20,830 nt of DNA from a bacterium. Lineage in GTDB: Bacteria; Actinomycetota; Acidimicrobiia; UBA5794; ZC4RG35. Both the position numbers and the translations under genes were made by a program. Numbering within the stretch: position 1 is the first letter of the stretch; each line of letters starts with the position of its first letter. Positions 1-9,694 of the stretch are shown here, in pieces. A model generated the notes under the pieces. The model was not told the origin of the DNA and did not search any database. It saw only the letters and a program-made list of their open reading frames with translations. The stretch is taken from the NCBI GenBank assembly GCA_028819835.1, contig JAPPKR010000059.1, positions 1-20,830 on the forward strand, given 5' to 3'.

Positions 1-28
1 GCTCTGAGGTTAGAGGTGGTGGGTTCAT
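1..28 (-). CDS. mihF: start of an off-window gene, probably mihF (actinobacterial integration host factor), partial
   Basis: Only the first nine codons are visible, reading MNPPPLTSE. An ATG at 28-26 is preceded by a strong Shine-Dalgarno (AAGGAG, 4 nt before the ATG). Known family members from mycobacteria and streptomycetes begin with a similar Met-Ala-Leu-Pro-x-Leu-Thr-x-Glu string, and mihF commonly lies just downstream of carA-carB-pyrF in Actinobacteria. Both clues agree, but nine residues are too few for certainty. MihF is a small nucleoid-associated DNA-binding protein. If this is not mihF, it is still very likely a gene start, given the RBS. Confidence 0.5.
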
Positions 29-141
29 GATTCTCCTTATCACCAAGTCGGATGGTCAATACTGGTGTGTTAGAAGTTAACACTTCGTAAACCGAACGCG
101 TACCTTACCATCATCGGGGGCCAGCATGAAAAGCCATGCCC
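29..141 (-). promoter_or_regulatory. intergenic leader between the pyrF-like gene and the putative mihF
   Basis: These 113 nt lie between the pyrF-like stop and the putative mihF start. The stretch is clearly more AT-rich than the surrounding coding DNA, as expected for a promoter and leader of the downstream gene. It holds the overlapping inverted repeats at 67-86 and ends in the strong RBS of the next gene. I could not pick a convincing -35/-10 pair. A TANNNT hexamer (TAAGGT on the minus strand, about 105-110) is possible but its -35 is poor. No U-tract terminator for the pyrF-like gene is seen. Confidence 0.35.
67..86. repeat. two overlapping inverted repeats upstream of putative mihF
   Basis: GTGTTA (67-72) and TAACAC (78-83) form a perfect inverted repeat with a 5-nt spacer. 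GAAGT (73-77) and ACTTC (82-86) form a second perfect inverted repeat with a 4-nt spacer, and the two share bases 82-83, so only one can form as a hairpin at a time. The site lies about 40-60 nt upstream of the putative mihF ATG. It could be an operator or an alternative RNA hairpin. The repeat is visible in the sequence; any function is a guess. Confidence 0.45.
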
Positions 142-798
142 TCACTGATCACTCCCGATAACCGTGCGCTCCTGGGCAATCACCCAGTGGGCGCCTCCTG
201 CCAGGATGTCGGCCATCTCAGCCATGTTTCCCCATGAGGATAGACGGTCGGGAGCTTCAGCGATTCTGGAGAGACGTGCTGATTTTCCCGAAGCCTGGAC
301 TGCCACCCCAAGCTCGCGGGCCGGGAAGACGATGCCGTCGGCGGCGCAACGAAGCGCGAGTTTGGTGATCCGAGAGACCTGCTGGCCCGGAGTGTCCCTG
401 ATTCCCAGTCCCCTCAACTCGTCCTCATGGAGCCACCCCGCCGGGGAGGCCGAGACCGTCACCTCGGTGTCCGGATAGTGTCCCCCGGCGTCGACCGCCG
501 CCTCCACAGCTCTCCGGCCACCCATGCCCGACACGCTCACCCACCGCGCCCCCAGCTTCCCCATGCGCGCCACCGCCCTGGCCACCACCGAGGGCCGCGC
601 CAGGAGGCTCAGGTCGACCAGGATCGGTTTCCCCATAGCCCACAAAGCCCCCACCAGGATCGGGCCGCAGTCCATGAGCAGGTCCATGCCTATCACCCAA
701 CCGCCCACCCTTCCGCTCAGTTCCTGGGCTGTCCGCATCGTGGCCTCGGCGTCCGCTCCGACCAGCCGGACAAGCAATCGCTCGGTTCCCGAACTCAT
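142..798 (-). CDS. OMP decarboxylase-like protein lacking catalytic residues (pyrF position)
   Basis: This 218-residue protein starts at an ATG that overlaps the carB stop (ATGA), exactly where pyrF sits in actinobacterial pyrimidine operons. The overall pattern of type I orotidine 5'-phosphate decarboxylase is recognisable: a [10 protein letters not shown] helix, a GKPILVDL strand, and a [15 protein letters not shown] stretch matching the family's LA..a...G.DGvV.sa. The catalytic signature is not intact. The family DLKxHD motif reads DLSLLA (residues 62-67), so Lys becomes Ser and the second Asp becomes Ala. The lysine of the upstream KVG motif is Val35, the Asp of the N-terminal vALD strand is Val13, and the phosphate-binding GRPIT motif reads AQERTV. 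The reading frame is intact and overlaps its neighbour normally, so this does not look like a decaying pseudogene. I infer a pseudoenzyme or a member of the OMPDC/HUMPS superfamily with a new role. It is cotranscribed with carB. Confidence 0.85.
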   Translation of the reverse strand: MSSGTERLLVRLVGADAEATMRTAQELSGRVGGWVIGMDLLMDCGPILVGALWAMGKPILVDLSLLARPSVVARAVARMGKLGARWVSVSGMGGRRAVEAAVDAGGHYPDTEVTVSASPAGWLHEDELRGLGIRDTPGQQVSRITKLALRCAADGIVFPARELGVAVQASGKSARLSRIAEAPDRLSSWGNMAEMADILAGGAHWVIAQERTVIGSDQ

Positions 799-3700
799 GG
801 ACGCCAGTCCTGGAGGCTACGGGGAACCCCGATGGCGTCGAGGTCCGAGCAGAGTATCTCCGCCGCGGCGCCGGCCGCAGCCAGGGTGGTCATGTAGGGG
901 ACGCCCCGTCGGCGAGCGGCCCTGTACAGTTCTCGGCCGTCGAAGCGGGAAACGTCGGTCCCATAGGTGTTGACCACCAGCGTCGCCTCCCCCGATTCGA
1001 CCAGGTCCAGGGCCTGCCGGCGCCCCTCCTCCCCCGGCCCCAGTGACTTCACATTCCTGCTGTCCCAAGCCGCAGCCGTCCGGTGGTCGGCGACTTGAGA
1101 CATGCCACTCCGGGCCCATGCCTCGATGAGCGTCGCTCCCGAAGAGACATCGTCCTCCGCCAGCAGCATCAGCACCGATCCCTCTTTCACCAACCGGTCG
1201 CCCGCACCGAGAAGCGCCTTCCCGTAGGCCGTCTTCCAATCGATCCCGACTCCCATCACCTCCCCGGTGGCGCGCATCTCCGGGCCCAGCACCGGATGGG
1301 AAGTCGGAAAGCGCTCCCATGGCAGGACCGCTTCCTTGACTCCAACCATCGGGGACTCTTCCCCATCCCCGTACAGGCCTTCGGACCGCAACTCCCGAAG
1401 GGAGGCGCCCATCATCACCCGCGCCGCCAGCTTGGCGAGCGGGAGGCCGCGCACCTTGGAGATGAAGGGGACGGTGCGCGAGGCGCGGGGGTTGGCTTCC
1501 AGCAGGAACACCTCCTCGCCCTGGACGGCGTACTGGACGTTGATGAGACCCCTCACACCCAGAGCCGCGGCCAGGGCGGCGGTCATCTCGTGGATGGTCT
1601 TCCGGGCGGGGGGTCCCAGGGTGCGGGGAGGCGTGATGCAGGCCGAGTCCCCGGAGTGAACGCCGGCCTCCTCGACGTGCTCCATAATCCCCCCCATCAG
1701 CAGCTCGTGCCCGTCATAGACGGCGTCCACGTCAATCTCGATCGCCGACTCCAGGAAAGAATCGATCAGGAGAGGGGCTCCGGCCAGATCGGCTTCGTCG
1801 ACGCTCCCGTACACCTCCTCCAGGTAGCGCTCCAAGTCATCGGAGTTTCCGATTACCTCCATCCGTCTTCCCCCCAGCACGAACGACGGCCTGACCACCA
1901 CCGGAAAGCCCATTTCCGCCGCCACGCCGCGCGCCTCGCTGCGGGAGCGGGCCAAGCCGTGGCGGGGTTGGGGAATCCCCAAGCGTTTGCACAGGACCGA
2001 GAACCGCTCACGGTCCTCCGCCAGGTCGATGGAGGCCGGAGAGGTGCCCGAGATCGGCGCCCCCGCCTCGGCGAGTCGCTTGGCCAGGTTGAGCGGGGTC
2101 TGGCCGCCGAACTGGACTATCACACCCACGGGCTCCTCAGCGGCTATCACATCGAGAACGTCCTCCACCGTCAGAGGTTCGAAGTAGAGACGATGGGAGG
2201 TGTCGTAGTCGGTGGAGACCGTTTCGGGATTGCAGTTGACCATCACCGTCTCGTATCCGGCGTCTCCCAGGGCGAATGCCGCCTGCACGCAGCAGTAGTC
2301 GAACTCGATCCCCTGCCCGATCCGGTTGGGACCCGCCCCCAGCACCACCACCCTGGGACGGGTGGCGGGCGGCACCTCGTCCTCATCCTCGAAGGTGCCG
2401 TACATGTAGGGGGTCTGCGCGGCGAACTCGGCCGCACAGGTGTCCACCGTCTTGTAGGTGCGGCGGATCCCCCGGGACAGCCGGGCGCGGCGAACCTCAC
2501 CCTCGCTCTTCCCCCACAGGTACGAGAGTTGCGCGTCGGAGAATCCGTAACGCTTGGCCTCTTCCCACAACTCCTCCTGCGGGCCCCGCGCCAGCAACTC
2601 TTCGCGAAGCTCGACGATCTCCAGAATCTGTTCGGTGAACCAGGGGTCGTAGGCGGTCAGCCGGGAGACCCTGTCGGGCGACCATCCTCTTCGCAGCGCC
2701 TCGCCGGCGGCTGTCACCCGGTCAGGGGTGGGGGTTGTCAACAGTTCAGATAGATCCTCCTCGGTGAGCTTCTCCATCTGCTTGGCGCCCGGATCGGCGC
2801 CCAAGCCCATTCGGCCGGTCTCCAGGCTGCGCAACGCCTTCTGCAGCGCCTCCGGGAAGGTGCGGCCGATCGCCATGGCCTCTCCCACGCTCTGCATGGA
2901 AGAGCCCAGACGGCGGGGAGTGGCCGGAAACTTGGCGAAGTCGAAACGGGGAGCCTTCACCACCACGTAGTCGAGGGCCGGTTCGAAAGACGCCGGGGTG
3001 AGCCCGGTGATGTCGTTGGTGATCTCATCGAGGGTGTAACCCACCGCCAGCAGCGCGGCGATCTTGGCGATCGGGAAGCCGGTGGCCTTGGAAGCCAGGG
3101 CAGAGGAGCGAGAGACTCGGGGATTCATCTCGATCACCAGCCGCCGCCCCGTCTCCGGTTCCACCGCGAACTGCACGTTGGATCCCCCGGTGGCCACCCC
3201 GATGGCCCGCAGCACCTCGATCCCGTCGTCCCGCATCTCCTGGTACTCCCGGTCCGACAGCGTCTGGACCGGCGCCACGGTTATCGAGTCCCCGGTGTGG
3301 ACCCCCATGGCGTCCAGGTTCTCTATCGAGCAGATGACCACCGCGTTGTCGGCGTGGTCCCTCATCACCTCCAACTCGAATTCCTTCCATCCCTCCACCG
3401 ACTCCTCAACCAGGATCTCCGAGACCGGGGACGCGTCCAAGCCCCTGCGCGCCACCTCCTCGAACTGCCCCGCGTCGTGCGCCATCCCCGTCCCGCCCCC
3501 GCCCAGTATGTACGAGGGCCGGATCATCAGCGGGTAACCGAGGCGCGCGGCGATCCGGCGAGCATCGGCCATCGACCTGGCGTACCCGGCCCGGGGAGTC
3601 TCCATCCCGGCTTCGGCCATCACCTCCCGGAACCTCCCCCGGTCCTCGGCGCGTTCGATGGCCTCCATGCCGGCTCCGATCAGTTCCACCCCGTACCGAT

Positions 3701-4025
3701 CCAACGTCCCCCTCCTCACCAACTCGGCGGTGATGTTCAACGCGGTCTGCCCTCCCAAAGTGGGGAGCAGGGTGTCGGGACGCTCGCGGTCGATGATCCT
3801 CTCCACGACCTCAGGGGTGATGGGCTCCACATAGGTCTGGTCCGAGAACTCGGGATCGGTCATGATGGTGGCCGGGTTGGAGTTGACCAGCACCACCCGG
3901 TACCCCTCCTGCCGCAGCGCCTTGGCTGCCTGGGTGCCCGAATAGTCGAACTCACAGGCCTGGCCGATCACGATGGGACCCGATCCCACCAGGAGAATGG
4001 AGCGGATGTCGGAACGGGCGGGCAT
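795..4025 (-). CDS. carB: carbamoyl-phosphate synthase large subunit
   Basis: CarB makes carbamoyl phosphate from bicarbonate, two ATP and ammonia delivered by CarA, feeding pyrimidine and arginine synthesis. At 1076 residues it has the standard length and order: first preATP-grasp/ATP-grasp half ([17 protein letters not shown] near the N-terminus, [32 protein letters not shown]), an oligomerisation region, a second half ([46 protein letters not shown]) and a C-terminal MGS-like allosteric domain. Both catalytic halves look intact. The allosteric domain does not: the effector loop normally reading ATxGTA is ADHRTA, and other residues that bind UMP or IMP in the E. coli enzyme are changed. The ATG lies 7 nt after the nusB-carA stop, and the stop overlaps the next gene's ATG, so all three are surely cotranslated. 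Confidence 0.97.
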   Translation of the reverse strand: MPARSDIRSILLVGSGPIVIGQACEFDYSGTQAAKALRQEGYRVVLVNSNPATIMTDPEFSDQTYVEPITPEVVERIIDRERPDTLLPTLGGQTALNITAELVRRGTLDRYGVELIGAGMEAIERAEDRGRFREVMAEAGMETPRAGYARSMADARRIAARLGYPLMIRPSYILGGGGTGMAHDAGQFEEVARRGLDASPVSEILVEESVEGWKEFELEVMRDHADNAVVICSIENLDAMGVHTGDSITVAPVQTLSDREYQEMRDDGIEVLRAIGVATGGSNVQFAVEPETGRRLVIEMNPRVSRSSALASKATGFPIAKIAALLAVGYTLDEITNDITGLTPASFEPALDYVVVKAPRFDFAKFPATPRRLGSSMQSVGEAMAIGRTFPEALQKALRSLETGRMGLGADPGAKQMEKLTEEDLSELLTTPTPDRVTAAGEALRRGWSPDRVSRLTAYDPWFTEQILEIVELREELLARGPQEELWEEAKRYGFSDAQLSYLWGKSEGEVRRARLSRGIRRTYKTVDTCAAEFAAQTPYMYGTFEDEDEVPPATRPRVVVLGAGPNRIGQGIEFDYCCVQAAFALGDAGYETVMVNCNPETVSTDYDTSHRLYFEPLTVEDVLDVIAAEEPVGVIVQFGGQTPLNLAKRLAEAGAPISGTSPASIDLAEDRERFSVLCKRLGIPQPRHGLARSRSEARGVAAEMGFPVVVRPSFVLGGRRMEVIGNSDDLERYLEEVYGSVDEADLAGAPLLIDSFLESAIEIDVDAVYDGHELLMGGIMEHVEEAGVHSGDSACITPPRTLGPPARKTIHEMTAALAAALGVRGLINVQYAVQGEEVFLLEANPRASRTVPFISKVRGLPLAKLAARVMMGASLRELRSEGLYGDGEESPMVGVKEAVLPWERFPTSHPVLGPEMRATGEVMGVGIDWKTAYGKALLGAGDRLVKEGSVLMLLAEDDVSSGATLIEAWARSGMSQVADHRTAAAWDSRNVKSLGPGEEGRRQALDLVESGEATLVVNTYGTDVSRFDGRELYRAARRRGVPYMTTLAAAGAAAEILCSDLDAIGVPRSLQDWRP

Positions 4026-4032
4026 CTCCGGC

Positions 4033-5663
<1,631 letters not shown>

Positions 5664-5667
<4 letters not shown>

Positions 5668-6221
5668 ACCCTGGTGAGATAGGCGCCGGTGCGGGTGTCC
5701 ACCCGGATGCGGTCACCCTGGGACACGAAGAGCGGCGTCTTGACACTGATCCCGGTCTCGACGGTCACCTCCTTGGTGGCCCCCGACACCCGGTCTCCCT
5801 TCACCGCCGGCTCGGCGAAAGTGACCTCCATCTCCACGGAGGGAGGCAGTTCCATGCCTATCGGGCGCTCCCGGTGGAAGGCGATAGTCATGGTCATACC
5901 TTCCACCAGGTACCCCGCGTCGCCGCCGACGTCGGAGGCGGAGAGGGCGAACTGGGAGTAGTCCTCGAGATTCATGAAGTGGAAACCCAGGTCATCCTGG
6001 TACAGGTACTGGTGGTCCCTGCGGGAGATGATCGCCTGCGGCACGTCTTCATCCGCCCGGAATGTCCGGTCCAGCACCTGGCCGGTCTCGGCGTTCTTCA
6101 GCTTCATTCGCACGAAAGCCCTTCCCTTGCCCGGCTTGACATGCTGGTAGGTGACGATGGAAAACACCCCGTCGGGAAGTTCCAGGGCCATGCCGGGACG
6201 CACATCGTTGGTGGAGATCAT
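5664..6221 (-). CDS. efp: translation elongation factor P
   Basis: EF-P binds between the ribosomal P and E sites and relieves stalling at polyproline stretches. The 185-residue length is typical. The KOW-like N-terminal domain carries the loop VKPGKGRAF, with Lys32 at the tip at the position that is post-translationally modified in some bacteria. Two OB domains follow, with LPPSVEMEV and the C-terminal EVTVETGISVKTPLFV signature. The ATG is 22 nt after the aroB stop. I see no clear Shine-Dalgarno, so translation may depend on coupling to aroB. The stop overlaps the GTG of the nusB-carA gene. In mycobacteria aroQ and pepQ lie between aroB and efp; both are missing here. Confidence 0.97.
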
Positions 6222-6243
6222 CAGCAGGCCGAAGTGTAGGTAT

Positions 6244-7311
6244 TCACAACCCCACCGCCGCCAATCCCACCCCCAGGTCGTCGAGGGTCACATCGATCAC
6301 CACCGGCTTCCCGAAGTCCTCCAGGAGCACCATCTTGGGCAGGGATCCGCCCCGGCGCTTCTTGTCCCTTCCCACCAGGTCCACGACTACCGGGCGCGGC
6401 ACCGGCGGGGAGTCGACCGGCAGTCCCAGAGAGGCGATGACCTCCCGCTGGCGCTCCGCTTGCGCGAACCCCGTCTTCCGCTCCGAGACCGCCCCGGCGG
6501 CCACCATGCCCACCGCCACCGCGTGGCCGTGCGGAATGCCGGTGGCGGTCTCCACCGCGTGGCCCACCGTGTGACCGTAATTGAGTATCGCCCGCCGGCC
6601 CGTCTCGAAGAAGTCGCCGGCGGTCACCTCCGCCTTCACCCGCACCGCCCGGGTCACCACCTCGGTGAGCGAAGCGCCCAGCCCGTCCGATTCCAGGACT
6701 TCCACCAACCGCGGGTCTGCGATGAGCCCGGCCTTCAGGGCCTCGCCCATGCCCTCCACCAGGAGTGGACGGGGAAGGGATCTCAGGACCTCGACACTGA
6801 TCGCCACCCTCCGAGGATGGCGGAAGGCTCCCACCTGGTTCTTTCCTTCCCGGTTGACCCCGGTCTTCCCCCCGATGGCGGCGTCCACCGCCCCCAGGAG
6901 GGTGGTGGGGAGATACACGGCCTCCACACCCCGAAGCCAGGTGGCGGCTACGAACCCGGCCAGGTCGGTGGCCGCTCCGCCCCCCACTCCCACGATCGTG
7001 TCGTGGCGGTCCACCCGGTGACGGTCGAGTTCCCGGTAGACCTCCTCCACCACCCGGAGGGTCTTGGCCTCCTCGCGGTCAGGAATCTGCACCGTGTGGA
7101 CAGCCACCGGATCGGCCTCCGTCGCCGAGGCATCCTCCGCGATGCGGGAGACCGCCGCGGCGCCCACGCAGGCCGCTGCTCCGGGCTGAGTGAGCACCAC
7201 CACCCTGGACCGGGGAGATCGGGGACGGGGAGGAAGGAGAGGAACGGGCAGGCCCTCGGAGACGAGGATCTCGCACTCCTCCCCGATCAGGATGCTTTCC
7301 ACAGTTTCCAC
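6244..7311 (-). CDS. aroB: 3-dehydroquinate synthase
   Basis: AroB converts DAHP to 3-dehydroquinate, the second step of the shikimate pathway, using NAD+ and a divalent metal (usually zinc). The 355-residue protein shows the NAD-binding GVGGGAATDLAGF (about 108-120), PTTLLGAVDAAIGGKTGVN (about 135-153), and the metal ligands Glu190 (EGMGEALKAG), His247 (NYGHTVGHA) and His261 (HGHAVAVGM; this motif is HGEAV in E. coli). The start is a GTG at 7311 inside the end of aroK (25-nt overlap). A second GTG three codons later would shorten the overlap to 16 nt, and either fits the family. It sits in the conserved aroC-aroK-aroB order. Confidence 0.96.
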   Translation of the reverse strand: METVESILIGEECEILVSEGLPVPLLPPRPRSPRSRVVVLTQPGAAACVGAAAVSRIAEDASATEADPVAVHTVQIPDREEAKTLRVVEEVYRELDRHRVDRHDTIVGVGGGAATDLAGFVAATWLRGVEAVYLPTTLLGAVDAAIGGKTGVNREGKNQVGAFRHPRRVAISVEVLRSLPRPLLVEGMGEALKAGLIADPRLVEVLESDGLGASLTEVVTRAVRVKAEVTAGDFFETGRRAILNYGHTVGHAVETATGIPHGHAVAVGMVAAGAVSERKTGFAQAERQREVIASLGLPVDSPPVPRPVVVDLVGRDKKRRGGSLPKMVLLEDFGKPVVIDVTLDDLGVGLAAVGL

Positions 7312-7802
7312 ACTTCCTCGGCCACCAGTTCCCGGGTCTTTCCGTCCATGTCCATCCGCAGGTGGGCGGTCTCTTCATAAAGGTGCTTGCGGGACTCCCA
7401 GATCTCGGTGTATCGAGCCCCCAGGTCGGCATGACCCTGCAGGAGGGGGCGGTTGGCCGTCTTGCCCTTGGCGATCAGAGAGGAGAGCGGTGGGTCGAGC
7501 CACACCACCAGACCGCTGTCCCGCATCAGCCTGCGGCTCTCGGTATCGAGGATCGCTCCGCCCCCGGTGGCCACCACCAGTCGACCTTCGGTCCGGCAGA
7601 TGCGAGCCACCTCTTCGGACTCCATCATCCGGAAGGCCGGCTCTCCCCGTTCGGCGAAGATCTGGGGGATGGTCATGCGGGCCCGCTCCACGATCTCGTC
7701 ATCCACATCCAGGAAGGGAAACCCGCTCCGCCGGGACAACATGCGGCCCACCTTGGTCTTCCCGGAACTCATCATCCCGATCAGCCACAGCTTCGGGGTC
7801 AG
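7287..7802 (-). CDS. aroK: shikimate kinase, probable CTG start
   Basis: AroK phosphorylates shikimate at the 3-hydroxyl using ATP. Motifs are complete: a Walker A loop GMMSSGKT (residues about 9-16 from the proposed start), the substrate motif FLDVDDEI, the ERGEPAFR helix, GGGAIL, and the LID arginine in ANRPLL. The usual family N-terminus is three to five residues before the first strand. Here that point is a CTG at 7802-7800 that overlaps the aroC stop as CTGA and follows GGTGGAG with a 5-nt gap. The only other in-frame starts are TTG codons at 7823 and 7835, which have no Shine-Dalgarno and give N-terminal extensions. I chose CTG, for 171 residues; the TTG at 7835 would give 182. The identity is certain, the start is not. 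Confidence 0.93.
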   Translation of the reverse strand: MTPKLWLIGMMSSGKTKVGRMLSRRSGFPFLDVDDEIVERARMTIPQIFAERGEPAFRMMESEEVARICRTEGRLVVATGGGAILDTESRRLMRDSGLVVWLDPPLSSLIAKGKTANRPLLQGHADLGARYTEIWESRKHLYEETAHLRMDMDGKTRELVAEEVWKLWKAS

Positions 7803-8992
7803 AACTGCTCCACCTTTCTCCAATGGGAACGCCAACCGGCCAGCAGATCCTCCACCGTGTCGCCCCCGACCATCCTCTGCACTTCTTGGGCAAGAACGAA
7901 GGCCACCATTTGCTCGGCAACCACTCCCGCCGCCGGAACCGCGCAGACATCGGACCGCTCTCGAAAGGCCTTCTGTGGTTCACGGGTATCCACGTTCACG
8001 GTGTTCAGGGGACGCATCACGGTGGAGATGGGCTTCATGGCCGCCCGAACCCGGAGAATCCCTCCCAGAGTGATGCCACCTTCGGTACCCCCCGCCCGAT
8101 TGGTCTCCCGGAAGTACCCCTCCTCGTCCTCGTAGAAGATCTCATCATGGGCAACGGTGCCCCGCCGGGCGGCGGAACGGAGACCGTCCCCAATCTCCAC
8201 TCCCTTGATGGCGTGGATGGACATCAGCGCCCCCGCCAGCAACCCGTCCAGTTTGCGGTCCCAGTGGACGTGGCTGCCGATGCCGGGCGGCAGCCCGTAG
8301 GCCAGGACCTCCACCACCCCGCCCAGGGTGTTACGGTCCGCCTTGGCCGCTTCGATCTCGGCGACCATCGCCGCTTCCGCCTGGGAGTGGAACACCCGCA
8401 CCGGCGATTGGTCGATGGTCGTCAGATCGGTCGGGACCGGGAGGGGATGGTCGGGAGCGGAGGCTTCCCCGATCGCCACCACGTGGCTGAACACGCTCAC
8501 GTCCAGGGACGCCAGCAACACCTTGCACAGGTACCCGACCACGGTCCGGGCCGCGGTCTCGCGCGCCGACGCCCGTTCCAGGACGTTGCGGGCGTCGTGG
8601 GTGTTGTATTTGATCATCCCTGCCAGGTCGGCATGTCCCGGTCGGGGGGTGGTCATTCGCCGCCGCGGCTCACGTCCACCGAAGGGACTCATCTCCTCCT
8701 CCCACTTGGACCACTCGGTGTTGCGGATGACCACCGCCACCGGGCTCCCCAGGGTGTATCCATGACGCACCCCTCCCAAGACCTCCAACTCGTCGCGCTC
8801 CAGCTTCATCCGGTTCCCCCTGCCGTACCCCATCCGACGCCGCGCCAATTCCCCGGCCAGGTCCTCGGCGCTGAACGCCAACCCGGCCGGCACACCCTCC
8901 ACGATGGTCACCAGCCCGGGCCCGTGGGACTCACCTGCAGTCAAGAACCGAAGCATGTCCCAGATGCTACCTGCCACAGGGCACCCAGCCAT
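7799..8992 (-). CDS. aroC: chorismate synthase
   Basis: AroC removes phosphate from EPSP to give chorismate, using reduced FMN. The sequence carries the family signatures in order: RFLTAGESHGPGL, RRRMGYGRGNRMKLE, RPGHADLAGMIKYN, DARNVLERASARETAARTVVG, GGTEGGIT, and DVCAVPAAGVVAEQM near the C-terminus. Two starts compete. The ATG at 8956 gives the classic MLRFLTAGESHG N-terminus (385 residues) but has a poor RBS. The ATG at 8992 adds 12 residues and has a strong GGGAGGAG 7 nt before it, so I used it (397 residues). The gene follows a 60-96 nt gap after the prepilin peptidase, so a new promoter may lie there. Its stop overlaps the proposed aroK start. Confidence 0.95.
   Translation of the reverse strand: MAGCPVAGSIWDMLRFLTAGESHGPGLVTIVEGVPAGLAFSAEDLAGELARRRMGYGRGNRMKLERDELEVLGGVRHGYTLGSPVAVVIRNTEWSKWEEEMSPFGGREPRRRMTTPRPGHADLAGMIKYNTHDARNVLERASARETAARTVVGYLCKVLLASLDVSVFSHVVAIGEASAPDHPLPVPTDLTTIDQSPVRVFHSQAEAAMVAEIEAAKADRNTLGGVVEVLAYGLPPGIGSHVHWDRKLDGLLAGALMSIHAIKGVEIGDGLRSAARRGTVAHDEIFYEDEEGYFRETNRAGGTEGGITLGGILRVRAAMKPISTVMRPLNTVNVDTREPQKAFRERSDVCAVPAAGVVAEQMVAFVLAQEVQRMVGGDTVEDLLAGWRSHWRKVEQF
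7808..7818 (-). promoter_or_regulatory. Shine-Dalgarno deciding the aroK start
   Basis: The minus strand reads GAAAGGTGGAG here, ending 5 nt before the CTG proposed as the aroK start. It lies inside the last codons of aroC. The match to the anti-Shine-Dalgarno is much better than anything in front of the alternative TTG starts, which lie upstream of or overlap this site. Confidence 0.5.
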
Positions 8993-8999
8993 TGCAGGT

Positions 9000-9007
9000 C
9001 TCCTCCC
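9000..9007 (-). promoter_or_regulatory. strong Shine-Dalgarno before aroC
   Basis: GGGAGGAG on the minus strand ends 7 nt before the ATG at 8992. It is among the best ribosome binding sites in the window and favours the longer aroC product over the textbook start at 8956. It could instead load ribosomes that reinitiate at the second ATG. Confidence 0.55.
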
Positions 9008-9052
9008 AGCGGCCACAGGCATTCAACCGTGACTACCCGCGAATGCGCGGTC

Positions 9053-9694
9053 TCAAGGAAGCAGTATCGCCCACCAGGCGCCTGCCACCAGAAAGGGCGC
9101 GAAAGGGAGTTGGGTGCCTCGGTGGGCGCGGCGGGTGATCATCAGGCCCAGGGCCGCAGCTCCTCCGATCAGAAACCCCGACAGAATCGCTCTCAGGGCC
9201 ACCTCGACGCCCCAATATCCGCAGACCAGGCCCAGGACCGCAGACAGCTTGACGTCGCCCATTCCCAGTGCCCCCCGCCCCAGGACCGACAGCGCTCCCA
9301 TGCCCAGCAGGCACAGCCCTGCCCCTAGCGCGGCGCTCCCCAGCCGCCCCGATGTCCCGTCGAACAATGCCCCCGCCACCAGCAGGACGGTGATGACCAC
9401 TGCGCCCGGATAGAGGATCCGGTTAGGGATGAGCCGGTGTTCCAGGTCGGTCACCACCACCGAGGCGGTCACGGTCGCCCACACCAGGTGGGCCGCCAGC
9501 GCGCCGCTCCATCCCACTGCGGTCAACACCGCCGCCCATCCCATCCCCAATGTGACCGAGAGCAGCCACCGGGTGGCAGGACGCCAGGACTCCGGTCGTT
9601 CCAAGCCGCGCCCCGCCAACTGGCGTGTGATCCAGGCGTCCATCGCCGGTCCGATCGCGAACCCCGCCACAAAAGCCCCTCCCAACTGGATCAT
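9053..9694 (-). CDS. prepilin peptidase, A24 family, peptidase domain only
   Basis: This 213-residue integral membrane aspartic protease would cleave type IV pilin or pseudopilin leaders. The two catalytic aspartates are visible: Asp83 in VVTDLEHRLIPNRIL and Asp147 in the GxGD motif GMGDVKL. Several hydrophobic stretches (about 5-20, 43-60, 66-82, 96-110, 122-140, 150-175, 190-213) fit a multi-pass membrane protein. The N-terminal methyltransferase domain of E. coli-type PilD is absent, as is common in actinobacterial versions. The ATG at 9694 overlaps the aroE stop (ATGA). A longer frame upstream lies inside aroE and has no family similarity. Mycobacteria have the same kind of gene directly after aroE, so the position is conserved. 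No pilin is in the window, so the substrate is unknown. Confidence 0.93.
   Translation of the reverse strand: MIQLGGAFVAGFAIGPAMDAWITRQLAGRGLERPESWRPATRWLLSVTLGMGWAAVLTAVGWSGALAAHLVWATVTASVVVTDLEHRLIPNRILYPGAVVITVLLVAGALFDGTSGRLGSAALGAGLCLLGMGALSVLGRGALGMGDVKLSAVLGLVCGYWGVEVALRAILSGFLIGGAAALGLMITRRAHRGTQLPFAPFLVAGAWWAILLP

Noticed and set aside
142..798. Calling the pyrF-like gene a pseudogene
   Set aside because: The frame is intact at full length, overlaps carB normally, and the changes are concentrated in the active site, so a functional protein with altered activity is more likely than decay.
1083..2753. A 556-codon open frame on the plus strand
   Set aside because: It lies entirely antisense to carB and its product is low-complexity with no family motif.
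9037..9050. Hairpin CCGCG-AATG-CGCGG just after the prepilin peptidase stop, as a terminator
   Set aside because: The stem is only 5 bp and no U-tract follows on the minus strand, so it is not enough to call a terminator.
7190..9328. A 712-codon open frame on the plus strand
   Set aside because: It is antisense to aroB, aroK, aroC and the prepilin peptidase, all with complete family motifs. Its Pro/Arg/His-rich translation has no recognisable domain. Long mirror frames are expected in high-GC DNA.
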